A stretch of DNA of 64,000 nucleotides from Streptomyces sp. RKND-216 (lineage in GTDB: Bacteria > Actinomycetota > Actinomycetes > Streptomycetales > Streptomycetaceae): the NCBI RefSeq assembly GCF_004795255.1, contig NZ_SSBQ01000002.1, forward strand, positions 4,370,001-4,434,000. The letters run 5' to 3'. The notes beneath the pieces were generated by a model. The model did not search any database. It worked only from the letters and a program-made list of their open reading frames with translations, and was not told the origin of the DNA. The position numbers and the translations under genes are program-made. Below are positions 21,292 to 30,549 of this stretch, in pieces (the stretch's first letter is position 1; each line of letters begins with the position of its first letter).

Positions 21292-22524
21292 ATGCCCTCC
21301 GCACTCCCCGACGGCGAGCCCGTGCCGCACGACGGCACGCTGCCGGCCTCCGCGACCGCCGGTGCGGCCGACCGTCCGCTCGGCTTCTACCTGCACGTCC
21401 CGTACTGCGCGACCCGCTGCGGCTACTGCGACTTCAACACCTACACCGCGAACGAGCTGCGCGGCTCCGGCGGCGCCCTCGCCTCCCGTGAGAACTACGC
21501 CGACACCCTCGCCGAGGAGATCCGCCTCGCGCGCAAGGTCCTCGGCGACGACCCCCGCCCCGCGGAGACCGTCTTCGTCGGCGGCGGCACGCCCACGCTC
21601 CTCCCGGCCGCCGACCTGGGCCGGATGCTGGCGGCGGTCCGGGACGCATTCGGCCTCGCCGACGGCGCGGAGATCACCACTGAGGCCAACCCGGAGTCGG
21701 TCGACGCCCGCTACCTCGCGGAACTGCGGGAGGCCGGCTTCAACCGGATCTCCTTCGGCATGCAGAGCACGCGGCAGCATGTGCTGCGCGTCCTGGACCG
21801 CAGCCACACCCCGGGCCGTCCGGAGGCGTGCGTCGCCGAGGCCCGCGCCGCCGGGTTCGACCACGTCAACCTCGACCTGATCTACGGCACGCCGGGCGAG
21901 ACCGACGACGACTGGCGGGCCTCCCTGGACGCGGCGATCGGCGCCGGACCCGACCACGTGTCGGCGTACGCGCTCATCGTCGAGGAGGGGACGCAGCTCG
22001 CCCGCCGGATCCGGCGCGGCGAGGTGCCGACGACCGACGGCGACGTGCACGCCGACCGCTACCTCATCGCCGAGGAGGCGCTGACTGCAGCCGGGTTCGC
22101 GTGGTACGAGGTCTCCAACTGGGCGGCCTCAAAGCCCGGGAGGTGCCGCCACAACGAGCTGTACTGGACCGGTGCCGACTGGTGGGGTGCGGGCCCCGGC
22201 GCGCACAGCCACGTCGGCGGCGTGCGCTGGTGGAACGTGAAGCACCCCGGCGCGTACGCCCAGGCGCTGGGGGAGTCCCGGTCGCCCGGTGCGGGGCGCG
22301 AAGTGCTCGACGCGGAGGACCGGCGCGTCGAACGCATCCTGCTGGAGCTGCGGCTCGCGGAGGGGTGCCCGCTCGGGCTCGTCACCCCCGCAGGGCTCGC
22401 CGGCGCGCGCCGCGCGCTGGACGACGGCCTCCTCCAGCCCGGCCCCTACGCCGCCGGCAGCGCCGTCCTCACCCTCCGGGGGCGCCTCCTCGCCGATGCG
22501 GTCGTCCGCGCCCTCACGGACTGA
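21292..22524 (+). CDS. hemW: HemW-type radical SAM heme chaperone
   Basis: The 410-residue radical SAM protein carries CATRCGYCDF (CX3CX2C) in its N-terminal region, binding the 4Fe-4S cluster. It lacks the extra CxC cysteine of true HemN coproporphyrinogen dehydrogenases, which points to HemW, a heme-binding chaperone. Further family features are VFVGGGTPTLLP, EANPESVDARYL, FNRISFGMQS, NLDLIYGTPGETDDDW and the C-terminal HNELYWTGADWWGAGPGAHSH. The ATG at 21292 is chosen from the start of the conserved region. In the Streptomyces core it lies in the lepA to hrcA interval, as here. Confidence 0.92.
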   Translation: MPSALPDGEPVPHDGTLPASATAGAADRPLGFYLHVPYCATRCGYCDFNTYTANELRGSGGALASRENYADTLAEEIRLARKVLGDDPRPAETVFVGGGTPTLLPAADLGRMLAAVRDAFGLADGAEITTEANPESVDARYLAELREAGFNRISFGMQSTRQHVLRVLDRSHTPGRPEACVAEARAAGFDHVNLDLIYGTPGETDDDWRASLDAAIGAGPDHVSAYALIVEEGTQLARRIRRGEVPTTDGDVHADRYLIAEEALTAAGFAWYEVSNWAASKPGRCRHNELYWTGADWWGAGPGAHSHVGGVRWWNVKHPGAYAQALGESRSPGAGREVLDAEDRRVERILLELRLAEGCPLGLVTPAGLAGARRALDDGLLQPGPYAAGSAVLTLRGRLLADAVVRALTD

Positions 22525-22562
22525 CCCCTCGGGCCGGGCGGCAGCAGCCTCCCCGCTGTCCG

Positions 22563-22588
22563 CCGCCGCCCGCACGGCGTGGCGGCGG
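22563..22588 (+). terminator. Possible terminator after hemW
   Basis: An 8-bp GC stem (CCGCCGCC with GGCGGCGG) and a 10-nt loop about 40 bases after the hemW stop, without a T-run. The weakest of the hairpins listed. Confidence 0.35.
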
Positions 22589-22684
22589 TCGTGGCGTGGG
22601 CGAGGCGCGAGCGAGGTGCGGAGGAGTCACCCGGACGGCTGGGGCGGGGTGCCCCGCGCCCCGGGCCGGGCGAGCATGCCAGAC

Positions 22685-24281
22685 ATGGGCCGACAGACCG
22701 CCGGCACGCCCTCCGAAGCGCGCCGTACCGGGAGCCTATGGCTGACCCTGGCCGCCATGCTCTTCGCCGTGTCGATGACCTTTATCGACCAGACGATCGT
22801 GGCCGTCGCTGCCCCGAGATCACAGACGAGCTGTCGCTGTCGTCGTCCGGCGTGCAGTGGATCGTCAACGCCTACCTGCTCTCCCTCGCCGCCTTCTTCG
22901 CGCTCGGCGGCAGGCTGTCCGACCTGTACGGCCACCGCCGCGTCATGCTGATCGGCACGGTCCTGTTCGTCGTCTCCTCGGTGCTGTGCGGCTTCGTCCC
23001 CGACGACTCCTTCGCCCAGGCGTGGCTGGTGTGCTTCCGCGCCACGCAGGGCCGGGGCGCGGCGCTGATGTTCCCGGCCGCCCTCGCGGTCGTGGTCGCC
23101 GTCTTCCCCCTGGAGCGCCGCGGCAGCGCGCTCGCGCTCTTCTTCGGGCTGTCCGGCGGCCTGACCGCCGTGGGCCCGATCCTCGGCGGCTGGCTGACCT
23201 CATGGACGTGGCGGGCGATCTTCTGGGTGAACATCCCCGTCGCCGTGATCGCCATCGTGCTCACGCTGCTCGCCCGCATCCGCGACGAGCCGCGTCGCGA
23301 GTCACTCGACGTGGCCGGCGCCGTCCTCGTGGCCGCGGGCATGGGCCTGAGCGTCCTGGGGCTGATGCAGGCGTCCGCGTGGGGCTGGAGCAGCGCCGCC
23401 ACCTGGGCGTGCATCGCCGGCGGGCTGCTGATCCTGGCACTGTTCGTCCGCGTGGAACTGCGCACCACGCGTCATCCGCTCATCACCATGGCGGTGTTCC
23501 GCGACCGGGCGTTCGTCGCGGACGCCCTGGTGTTGTTCTTCGCGATGATCGCGTTCGTGCCGGTCTTCTTCTTCGCCTCGGTCTACGCGCAGGTGTCGCT
23601 CAGTGCGTCACCGAACGAGGCGGGGATCTACATGCTGGTGTTCTTCGCCGGCTTCGGCGTGGCGTCCCAGCTGGGCGGCCGGATGCTCGACACCCGGGGC
23701 GCCAAGCACCCCATGCTTCTGGGGACCGCGCTGGGCGCCGCCGGGTTCGCGCTGTGGGCGCACCGTGCGACCGAGCTGTCGCTGAACGACCAGTGGCCGT
23801 ACATCGTGATGCCGGCGCCGGCATCGGGTTCCTGCTGTCGCCCGCCTCGACGGACGCCGTGAACCGCGCCCTCTCCGCCTCGTACGGTGAGGTCACCGGC
23901 ATTACGCAGACCCTGCGCAACTTCGCGGCCGCCGTCGGGCTGGCGGTCTTCGGTACGGTGCTCACCCATGTCACGACGGACCGGGTGCTGGAGACCTTCG
24001 AGCGCCGCGGTTTCACGGGGGAGCGGTCCGCCGAGGTCGCGCGCCGCGTGGCGGAGTCCGTCACGGGCCACGGCGACGAGTCGGAGCCCGGCGGCAGCGG
24101 TCCGGTGTCGTCGTTCATGCGGGAGACGATGGACGCCGTGCGCATGGACTTCGCCGAGGCCACGCAGGTCGTGTTCGCCTGCATGGCCGGGGCCATGGCT
24201 CTCGCCTTCCTCTGCGCCCACCTGCATCCCGGTGGCCGGGTCGGTGACCGCGAGGCCCCCGCCCGTCGGTCGAACAAGTGA
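22685..24281 (+). pseudogene. DHA2-type MFS drug transporter broken by two frameshifts
   Basis: Joined across frames, this is a recognisable major facilitator of the 12-14 helix drug/H+ antiporter type. Frame 1 (from ATG 22685) gives the start through FIDQTIVAVAAP. Frame 2 continues EITDELSLSSSGVQWIVNAYLL and the body (GGRLSDLYGHRRVM, RATQGRGAALMFPAAL) to YIVM. Frame 3 gives GIGFLLSPASTDAVNRAL to the end. The first break is at the C-run 22812-22815 (one C too few for continuity). The second is near 23809-23822 (one base missing before GCCGGCATCGGG). The rest is intact, so decay is very recent or these are sequencing errors. Confidence 0.85.
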
Positions 24282-24401
24282 ACCGACCGGTGTGCCTGCC
24301 TGCTGGTCCACCCGCTGGCCGGCCGCTGCGTGCTGTTCACCGAGCCGGCGGACGTGCTGGGCGTCTCTCTCGAGGCCGTCGAGTTCCGGACCCTGACGTG
24401 A
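24282..24401 (+). pseudogene. Short unassigned C-terminal gene remnant
   Basis: Directly after the MFS stop, and in the same frame, 39 codons (TDRCACLLVHPLAGRCVLF, then TEPADVLGVSLEAVEFRTL and a final Thr) have good coding codon usage but no start codon. They end in a TGA that sits inside a perfect terminator hairpin. This looks like the last part of a lost gene whose 5' end has been deleted. I do not recognise the family. Confidence 0.35.
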
Positions 24402-24416
24402 GCCGGTCACGTCAGG
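24392..24416. terminator. Bidirectional hairpin between the MFS remnant and the DUF3097 gene
   Basis: A perfect 10-bp stem (CCTGACGTGA/TCACGTCAGG) with loop GCCGG. The remnant's TGA (24399-24401) forms part of the stem; the DUF3097 stop is five bases beyond. Confidence 0.65.
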
Positions 24417-24420
24417 TGAG

Positions 24421-25281
24421 TCAGCCGCCGTTCGGGCCGCCCACGGTGACGTGGTCGATGAGGTGTTCCACCGGGCCGAGCAGGCCCGGGTCCAGGTCGC
24501 GGTAGGAGTGGACGGCGCCGAGGATGCGCCGCCACGCGGCCCCGGTGTTCGCCGGCCAGTCCAGCGCCTCGCACACGCCCGTCTTCCAGTCCTGCCCGCG
24601 TGGTACCCGCGGCCAGGTGTCGATGCCGAGCGCCGCGGGCTTGACCGCCTCCCAGATGTCGACGAACGGGTGGCCCACCACCAGCACCCGTTCCGCGCCC
24701 CACGTCGCGGTCACGTCCGCCGCGATCCGGGACTCCTTCGACCCGGGCACCAGATGGTCGACGAGGACGCCCAGCCGTGCGTCGGAGGTGGGGCCGAAGA
24801 GGTCCACGATCTCGGCCAGGTGGTCGACGCCCTCCAGGTACTCGACCACCACGCCCTCGACGCGCAGGTCGTCGCCCCAGACCTTCTCCACCAGTTCCGC
24901 GTCGTGCCGCCCCTCCACATAGAGTCTTCCCGCCCGTGCGACGCGGGCCCGTGCGCCCGGCACGGCGACCGAGCCGGAGGCCGTGCGCCCGGCTGAGGCA
25001 GGCGCCGCGGGGGCGACGGATGCGGGGCGCACCAGGGTGACGACCTCCCCCTCCAGCAGGAAGCCGCGCGGCTCCATCGGGAACACGCGATGCTTGCCGA
25101 ACCGGTCCTCCAGCGTCACCGTCGGCCCCTGCGCCGTCTTCTCGCACCGGACCACCGCGCCGCAGAAGCCGGTCGCGGCCTCCTCCACGACGAGGTCCGG
25201 GTCGGCGGGGACCTCGGGCACCGCGGCCGTGCGGCGCTTCCAGGGCGGGGTGAGGTCGGGGTCGTACCGGCGACTGCGCAT
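24421..25281 (-). CDS. DUF3097 family protein (Toprim-like)
   Basis: The 286-residue actinobacterial protein of unknown function starts MRSRRYDPDLTPPWKRR. It has a beta-rich N-terminal domain (CGAVVRCEKTAQGPTVTLEDRFGKHRVFP) and a C-terminal domain that begins VEGRHDAELVEKVWGDDLR, continues to VVEYLEGVDHLAEIV and includes LGVLVDHLVPGSKESRIA. The last pattern of acidic residues resembles a Toprim fold, seen in primases and topoisomerases. The ATG at 25281 was chosen over one 72 bases upstream because conservation begins here. It shares the strand with the MBL hydrolase gene just upstream (22-base gap), so the two are probably cotranscribed. Confidence 0.82.
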   Translation of the reverse strand: MRSRRYDPDLTPPWKRRTAAVPEVPADPDLVVEEAATGFCGAVVRCEKTAQGPTVTLEDRFGKHRVFPMEPRGFLLEGEVVTLVRPASVAPAAPASAGRTASGSVAVPGARARVARAGRLYVEGRHDAELVEKVWGDDLRVEGVVVEYLEGVDHLAEIVDLFGPTSDARLGVLVDHLVPGSKESRIAADVTATWGAERVLVVGHPFVDIWEAVKPAALGIDTWPRVPRGQDWKTGVCEALDWPANTGAAWRRILGAVHSYRDLDPGLLGPVEHLIDHVTVGGPNGG

Positions 25282-25303
25282 CCGCCCATTCTGGCCGCAG
25301 GCG

Positions 25304-26023
25304 TCACGGCCGGGCGAAACGCCGTGCCAGTGCGTCGCGTTGGGCGCGGACAAACGCAGCGTCGACCACCGCGCCGTGCCCCGGCACGTACACCGCGTCC
25401 TCGCCGCCGAGGGACAACAGCCGGTCCAGCGCGGCGGGCCAGCGGGCCGGCAGTGCGTCCGGTCCGGCCTGCGGTTCTCCGGACTCCTCCACCAGGTCGC
25501 CGCAGAACACCACCTCCCGCGCGCCGGGCTCGCGCCCCGGCACCAGCACGGCCAGGTCGTGGCCGGTGTGGCCCGGCCCCACGTTGGCGAGCAGCACCTG
25601 CCGTCCCCCGCCGAGGGACAGCGTCAGTTCGCCGCTCACCGCGTGCTGGGGCAGCACCAGGGCGTCCGCGGCCTGCGCCGCGGCGGCCGGGTCCAGGCCG
25701 TGCCGCACCGCGTCCCGCTGGATCGCCTCCCGGTCGTGCCGCAGGACGCCCTCCAGCCCCACCGCGCCGTACACCTGCACGCCCGCGAAGGCGGCGGTGC
25801 CCAGCACGTGGTCGAAGTGCGCGTGGGTGAGCGCGACCCGGGTCACCGGCAGCCCGAGCCGTTCGCGCACCGCCGTACGGACCGCCGCGCCCTCGGCCAG
25901 ACAGGAGCCGGTGTCGACCACGAGCGCCCCCTCCGCATCCGCCACGGCGCCCACGGTGGCGTCCCACCGAGGCAGCCGCGCGCGCAGCACGCCCGGTGCG
26001 AGCTCTTCCCAGCCGATGTCCAT
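25304..26023 (-). CDS. MBL-fold metallo-hydrolase
   Basis: The 239-residue metallo-beta-lactamase fold protein has the metal motif [10 protein letters not shown] (about residues 86-95), then [15 protein letters not shown] with the second-site His, [10 protein letters not shown] with the bridging Asp, and a C-terminal VPGHGAVVD. This set supports an active dinuclear hydrolase of the glyoxalase II/lactonase-like group; the substrate is not predictable. It is divergent from hrcA and lies just upstream of DUF3097 on the same strand. Confidence 0.88.
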   Translation of the reverse strand: MDIGWEELAPGVLRARLPRWDATVGAVADAEGALVVDTGSCLAEGAAVRTAVRERLGLPVTRVALTHAHFDHVLGTAAFAGVQVYGAVGLEGVLRHDREAIQRDAVRHGLDPAAAAQAADALVLPQHAVSGELTLSLGGGRQVLLANVGPGHTGHDLAVLVPGREPGAREVVFCGDLVEESGEPQAGPDALPARWPAALDRLLSLGGEDAVYVPGHGAVVDAAFVRAQRDALARRFARP

Positions 26024-26116
26024 GTCTCCCGACGCTAACGGGGCGCACCCCGCGTCCTCGCGCCGACCCGCTCCCGACCGCTACGGGATCGCTACCGACC
26101 CGCAGCGGAGCCGCCC

Positions 26117-26147
26117 TTGCCCCGGCCACGTCCCCCGGTCGTACACT
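26117..26147 (+). promoter_or_regulatory. Candidate hrcA-dnaJ promoter
   Basis: TTGCCC (26117-26122) and TACACT (26142-26147) are 19 bases apart, placing the start of transcription near 26153, just before the CIRCE operator. Confidence 0.45.
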
Positions 26148-26160
26148 TGCTGGGAAACCG

Positions 26161-26187
26161 CTGGCACTCGGCCAAGGAGAGTGCCAG
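26161..26187. promoter_or_regulatory. CIRCE operator (HrcA binding site)
   Basis: Arms CTGGCACTC (26161-26169) and GAGTGCCAG (26179-26187) form a perfect 9-9-9 inverted repeat, the CIRCE architecture with a GC-shifted outer part. It lies in the hrcA leader, 51 bases before the start codon, so HrcA represses its own operon. Confidence 0.95.
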
Positions 26188-26238
26188 GCCAGCAGTGGCC
26201 GGGCAGACGGCGGACGGCCCTGGGACGGAGGTGTGCGC

Positions 26239-27255
26239 GTGCTCAGTGAACGCAGACTCGAGGTGCTGCGCGCCATCGTCCAGGACTACGTCGGCACCGA
26301 GGAGCCCGTCGGCTCGAAGGCGCTCACGGAGCGACACAACCTCCAGGTCTCCCCGGCAACCGTGCGCAACGACATGTCGGCGCTCGAGGACGAGGGCTAC
26401 ATCGCGCAGCCGCACACCAGCGCCGGACGCATCCCCACCGACAAGGGCTACCGGCTCTTCGTCGACCAGCTGGCGGGCGTCAAGCCGTTGTCCTCGCCGG
26501 AGCGCCGCGCGATCCACAACTTCCTCGACGGCGCCGTCGACCTGGACGATGTCGTCGGCCGCACCGTGCGGCTGCTCGCGCAGCTCACCCGCCAGGTCGC
26601 GGTGGTGCAGTACCCATCGCTGACCCGCTCGACGGTGCGGCACGTGGAGCTGCTGGCCCTCGCGCCGGCCCGCCTGATGCTGGTGCTGATCACCGACACC
26701 GGACGCGTCGAGCAGCGCATGGTCGACTGCCCCGCGCCGATCGGCGAGAACACTGTCGCCGACCTGCGCGCACGGCTCAACGGCCGCACCGCCGGCCAGC
26801 GCTTCACCGATGTGCCCCGGCTGGTGCAGGACCTTCCCGACTCCTTCGACGCGGACGACCGCGGCACCGTCTCCACCGTTCTCGCCACCCTGCTGGAGAC
26901 GCTGGTCGAGGAGACAGAGGAGCGGCTGATGATCGGCGGCACCGCCAATCTCACCCGCTTCGGCCACGACTTCCCGCTCACCATCCGGCCCGTGCTGGAG
27001 GCGCTGGAGGAGCAGGTCGTCCTGCTGAAGCTGCTCGGCGAGGCCACCGACTCGGGCATGACCGTGCGAATCGGTCATGAGAACGCTCACGAGGGGCTGA
27101 GTTCCACATCCGTGGTTTCGGTCGGTTACGGTTCGGGCGACGAGGCGGTCGCCAAGCTCGGCGTGGTGGGGCCGACCCGGATGGACTACCCCGGAACGAT
27201 GGGAGCGGTACGCGCAGTGGCACGTTACGTCGGACAGATCCTGGCGGAGAGCTAA
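26239..27255 (+). CDS. hrcA: Heat-inducible transcription repressor HrcA
   Basis: The 338-residue repressor of the CIRCE regulon carries an N-terminal winged helix ([20 protein letters not shown], then [20 protein letters not shown] and [14 protein letters not shown]), the inserted dimerisation domain, and a C-terminal GAF-like domain with [28 protein letters not shown]. The GTG at 26239 is chosen because GGAGG lies seven bases upstream; a GTG at 26233 is too close to it. dnaJ follows with no gap (TAA then GTG). No dnaK, grpE or groE gene is in the window, matching the separate hrcA-dnaJ operon of Streptomyces. Confidence 0.97.
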   Translation: MLSERRLEVLRAIVQDYVGTEEPVGSKALTERHNLQVSPATVRNDMSALEDEGYIAQPHTSAGRIPTDKGYRLFVDQLAGVKPLSSPERRAIHNFLDGAVDLDDVVGRTVRLLAQLTRQVAVVQYPSLTRSTVRHVELLALAPARLMLVLITDTGRVEQRMVDCPAPIGENTVADLRARLNGRTAGQRFTDVPRLVQDLPDSFDADDRGTVSTVLATLLETLVEETEERLMIGGTANLTRFGHDFPLTIRPVLEALEEQVVLLKLLGEATDSGMTVRIGHENAHEGLSSTSVVSVGYGSGDEAVAKLGVVGPTRMDYPGTMGAVRAVARYVGQILAES

Positions 27256-28383
27256 GTGGCGACGGACTACTACTCCGTCCTCGGCGTGCAGCGCGACGCC
27301 TCGCAGGACGAAATCAAGAAGGCCTTCCGCAGGCTGGCGCGCGAACTGCACCCGGACGTGAACCCGGACCCGAAGACGCAGGACCGGTTCAAGGAGATCA
27401 ACACCGCGTACGAGGTGCTCTCCGACCCGCAGAAGAAGCAGGTCTACGACCTCGGCGGCGACCCCGCGGGGCCCGGCGGCGGCGCGGGCGGCTTCGGCGG
27501 CGGCTTCGGCAACTTCTCCGACATCATGGACGCCTTCTTCGGCACGGCGTCCCAGCGCGGCCCGCGCTCGCGCACCCGGCGCGGCCAGGACGCGATGATC
27601 CGGCTGGACATCGACCTGAACGAGGCCGCGTTCGGCACCACCAAGGAGATCCAGGTCGACACCGCAACCGTGTGCGGCAGCTGCTCCGGCGAGGGCGCGG
27701 CACCGGGCACGTCGGCGCAGACCTGCGACATGTGCCGCGGCCGCGGCGAGGTCTCGCAGGTGACCCGCTCCTTCCTCGGCCAGGTCATGACCTCGCGCCC
27801 GTGCCCGCAGTGCCAGGGCTTCGGCACGGTCGTGCCCACGCCGTGCCCCGAGTGCGCCGGCGACGGCCGGGTGCGCTCGCGGCGCACCCTCACGGTCAAG
27901 ATCCCGGCCGGCGTCGACAACGGCACGCGCATCCAGCTCGCCGGCGAGGGCGAGGTCGGCCCGGGCGGCGGTCCGGCAGGCGACCTCTACGTCGAGATCC
28001 ACGAGACCCCGCACTCGGTCTTCCAGCGTCGCGGCGACGACCTGCACTGCACGGTCACCATCCCGATGACGGCGGCCGCTCTCGGCACGAAGGTGCCGCT
28101 GGAGACACTGGACGGCATGGACGAGATCGACATCCGGCCCGGCACCCAGTCCGGCCAGTCGATCCCGCTGCACGAGCGCGGCATCACGCACCTGCGCGGC
28201 GGCGGCCGCGGCCAGCTCATCGTCCACGTCGAGGTGACGACGCCGAGCAAGCTGGATCCGGAGCAGGAGGACCTGCTGCGGCGCCTGGCGACGCTGCGCG
28301 GAGAGGAACGGCCCCAGGGCCAGTTCCAGCCGGGGCAGCAGGGCCTCTTCCACCGCCTCAAGGACGCGTTCAACGGCCGTTGA
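27256..28383 (+). CDS. dnaJ: Chaperone DnaJ (hrcA-linked copy)
   Basis: The 375-residue type I J-protein has an N-terminal J domain with the HPD tripeptide ([11 protein letters not shown]), a Gly-rich linker ([14 protein letters not shown]), a zinc domain of four CxxCxGxG repeats ([32 protein letters not shown]) and the C-terminal client-binding domains. It stimulates DnaK ATPase and delivers clients. The GTG start abuts the hrcA stop, so it is under CIRCE control. Streptomyces usually carries another dnaJ in the dnaK operon; this is the one often called dnaJ2. Tandem GC hairpins follow. Confidence 0.97.
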   Translation: MATDYYSVLGVQRDASQDEIKKAFRRLARELHPDVNPDPKTQDRFKEINTAYEVLSDPQKKQVYDLGGDPAGPGGGAGGFGGGFGNFSDIMDAFFGTASQRGPRSRTRRGQDAMIRLDIDLNEAAFGTTKEIQVDTATVCGSCSGEGAAPGTSAQTCDMCRGRGEVSQVTRSFLGQVMTSRPCPQCQGFGTVVPTPCPECAGDGRVRSRRTLTVKIPAGVDNGTRIQLAGEGEVGPGGGPAGDLYVEIHETPHSVFQRRGDDLHCTVTIPMTAAALGTKVPLETLDGMDEIDIRPGTQSGQSIPLHERGITHLRGGGRGQLIVHVEVTTPSKLDPEQEDLLRRLATLRGEERPQGQFQPGQQGLFHRLKDAFNGR

Positions 28384-28405
28384 CCCATGCCGGGCCCGCG
28401 CCCGC

Positions 28406-28453
28406 GCGCCGCGCTTTCCCCGCGCGGCGCACGGCGCCGGGGTGCGGCGCCGT
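28406..28453 (+). terminator. Tandem GC hairpins after dnaJ
   Basis: One 8-bp stem (28406-28413 with 28423-28430) and a second perfect 8-bp stem (28431-28438 with 28446-28453, 7-nt loop) adjoin. A third alternative, 28442-28448 with 28454-28460, overlaps the second. No T-run. The rest of the gap to 28634 shows nothing recognisable. Confidence 0.55.
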
Positions 28454-28633
28454 GCCGCACCCGTTTCACCGCAGCCGCGGGGTCCGCGCGCCGGTGTCCG
28501 GCGGCGTCTCGCGGTGGTGGGCGGTCTGCGCCGTCCGCCGGGTGACCGCCGGGGGCGGCCGTGCCGCGCGGCGACCGCCGAGCGGCTGCGGCCCCAGCAA
28601 CGGGCGGCGTACGGGGCGTGACAGGATGGTCAC

Positions 28634-29719
28634 ATGGCCCCCGACCTCGACCTCGCCCTCCTCCGTCACCCGGTCGTTCAGGCACCCATGGCGGGCGGCG
28701 CCTCCACCCCGGAACTCGCCGCTGCCGTCAGCGAGGCCGGCGGTCTCGGCATGCTCGCCGCCGGGTACAAGACGCCGGAGGCGATGTACGAGGAGACGCG
28801 CCACCTGCGCCGGCTCACTCCACGCCCCTTCGGCGTGAACCTCTTCCTGCCCCAGACACCGGTCGCCGAGGCGGCGGCGCTCACCGCCTACCGCGACGAG
28901 CTCGCCCCCGAGGCGGCCCGTTACGGCGCCGAACTCGGCGACACGGACAGGGGCGGGAGCGACGCCTACGACGCGAAGGTCGCGATCCTCCTCCAACACC
29001 CCGTGCCGCTGGTGTCGTTCACCTTCGGCTGCCCCGAGGAGCGCGTGCTGCGCCGCTTCGCGGAGGCGGGTACGTCGACGGTCGTCACGGTCACCTCCGT
29101 GGACGAGGCGCTCACCGCCCAGGACCGCGGGGCCGCCGCGGTGTGCGTGCAGGGCGCGGAGGCCGGCGGCCACCAGGGCACCCACCACGACGACCCGGCG
29201 GCGGACGGCGGCTGCCGCGCGACCGGACTGCTGCCGCTGCTCGCCCTCGTCGGCGAGGCGGTGCGCCTGCCGCTGGTCGCCGCCGGCGGGCTGATGCGCG
29301 GGTCGCAGATCGCCGCGGTGCTGGCTGCCGGTGCGAGCGCCGCCCAACTCGGCACCGCGTTCCTGGTGTGCCCCGAGTCCGGTGCGCACGCCGAGCACAA
29401 GCGGGCGCTGACGGACCCTCTGTTCGACCGCACGGAGCTGACCCGTGCCTTCTCCGGGCGCCCGGCACGCGCTCTGGTCAACCGGTTCGTGCGCGAGCAC
29501 GGTCCGCACGCCCCCGCCGCCTACCCGGACGTCCACCACCTCACCGCCGGCCTGCGCCGTGCCGCCTCGAAGGCCGGCGACCCACAGGGGATGGCGTTGT
29601 GGGCGGGTCAGGGCCACCGGCTGGCCCGTACGATGCCCGCCGCGCGGCTCGTCGAGGTGCTCGCCGGTGAACTGGCCTCCGCCCGCGCCGCGTCGACGGG
29701 ACGGGAGGTGGAGGCGTGA
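28634..29719 (+). CDS. Nitronate monooxygenase (2-nitropropane dioxygenase family)
   Basis: The 361-residue FMN-dependent TIM-barrel protein shows HPVVQAPMAGGASTPELAAAVSEAGGLGMLAAGY at the N-terminus, FGVNLFLP, GAEAGGHQG with the conserved His, LPLVAAGGLMRG and AAQLGTAFLVCPES. These are the flavin phosphate-binding and active-site elements of class I nitronate monooxygenases, which oxidise toxic nitronates such as propionate-3-nitronate. It ends in a GTGA overlap with rsmE. The pairing is common in actinobacteria, though no functional link is obvious. Confidence 0.92.
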   Translation: MAPDLDLALLRHPVVQAPMAGGASTPELAAAVSEAGGLGMLAAGYKTPEAMYEETRHLRRLTPRPFGVNLFLPQTPVAEAAALTAYRDELAPEAARYGAELGDTDRGGSDAYDAKVAILLQHPVPLVSFTFGCPEERVLRRFAEAGTSTVVTVTSVDEALTAQDRGAAAVCVQGAEAGGHQGTHHDDPAADGGCRATGLLPLLALVGEAVRLPLVAAGGLMRGSQIAAVLAAGASAAQLGTAFLVCPESGAHAEHKRALTDPLFDRTELTRAFSGRPARALVNRFVREHGPHAPAAYPDVHHLTAGLRRAASKAGDPQGMALWAGQGHRLARTMPAARLVEVLAGELASARAASTGREVEA

Positions 29720-30465
29720 CCGCTCCCGTGTTCCTCCTCGACGGGCCGGACGCGCCGCCCCTCACCGGGGCCGGCCGCGTGTGGCTGACAGGTCCGGAGG
29801 GCCGGCACGCCGTCTCCGTGCGGCGCATGCGCGTGGGCGAGTCGATCGTCCTCACCGACGGCGCGGGCACCGGTGCCTCCGGCACGGTCGCCGCCGTCGA
29901 GGGCAAGGACCGGCTGGAGGTCGCCGTCACCGACGTCCGGTCCGATCCCGTGCCCCGGCCCCGGATCATCGTCGTGCAGGCGCTGCCCAAGGGCGACCGG
30001 GGCGAGCTGGCCGTGGAGACGATGACGGAGACCGGCGTGGACGTGATCGTGCCGTGGGCGGCGTCCCGGTGCATCACGCAGTGGCGCGGTGAACGTGGAG
30101 CCAAGTCGCTGGCGAAGTGGCGTGCCACCGCGCGCGAGGCGGGCAAGCAGTCCCGGCGCCTGCGGTTTCCGCACGTCGCCGAACCGGCCACGACCCGGCA
30201 GGTGGCGCCGCTGCTGTCCGGCGCCGCGTTCGCCGCCGTGCTGCACGAGGAGGGCGCCGCGCCGCTGGCGACCGCTCCGCTCCCGGTGGACGGGGACGTC
30301 GTGCTGGTCGTCGGCCCCGAGGGCGGCGTCTCCCCGGAGGAGCTGGCCGCCTTCGCGGAGGCGGGCGCCGAGCCGTACCGGCTGGGCCGCACGGTGCTGC
30401 GCACCTCCACGGCGGGCACGGCCGCGACCTCCCTTCTGCTGACCCGCACCGGCCGCTGGTCCTGA
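29716..30465 (+). CDS. rsmE: 16S rRNA (uracil-1498-N3)-methyltransferase RsmE
   Basis: The 249-residue SPOUT methyltransferase modifies U1498 in 16S rRNA. It has an N-terminal PUA-like domain (HAVSVRRMRVGESIVLTDG) and the C-terminal trefoil knot with the SAM-binding loops LVVGPEGGVSPEELAAF and YRLGRTVLRTSTAGTAA, diagnostic for RsmE. The GTG at 29716 overlaps the preceding stop. Length is standard. Confidence 0.96.
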   Translation: MTAPVFLLDGPDAPPLTGAGRVWLTGPEGRHAVSVRRMRVGESIVLTDGAGTGASGTVAAVEGKDRLEVAVTDVRSDPVPRPRIIVVQALPKGDRGELAVETMTETGVDVIVPWAASRCITQWRGERGAKSLAKWRATAREAGKQSRRLRFPHVAEPATTRQVAPLLSGAAFAAVLHEEGAAPLATAPLPVDGDVVLVVGPEGGVSPEELAAFAEAGAEPYRLGRTVLRTSTAGTAATSLLLTRTGRWS

Positions 30466-30549
30466 CGGCCCGCGTCGCGCCGGCGATGATTTCGCCCGGT
30501 GCGAGGAGTCGTCCCCTGTGAGAGCACTCCGTCCCGCAGGAGGTCCGCC

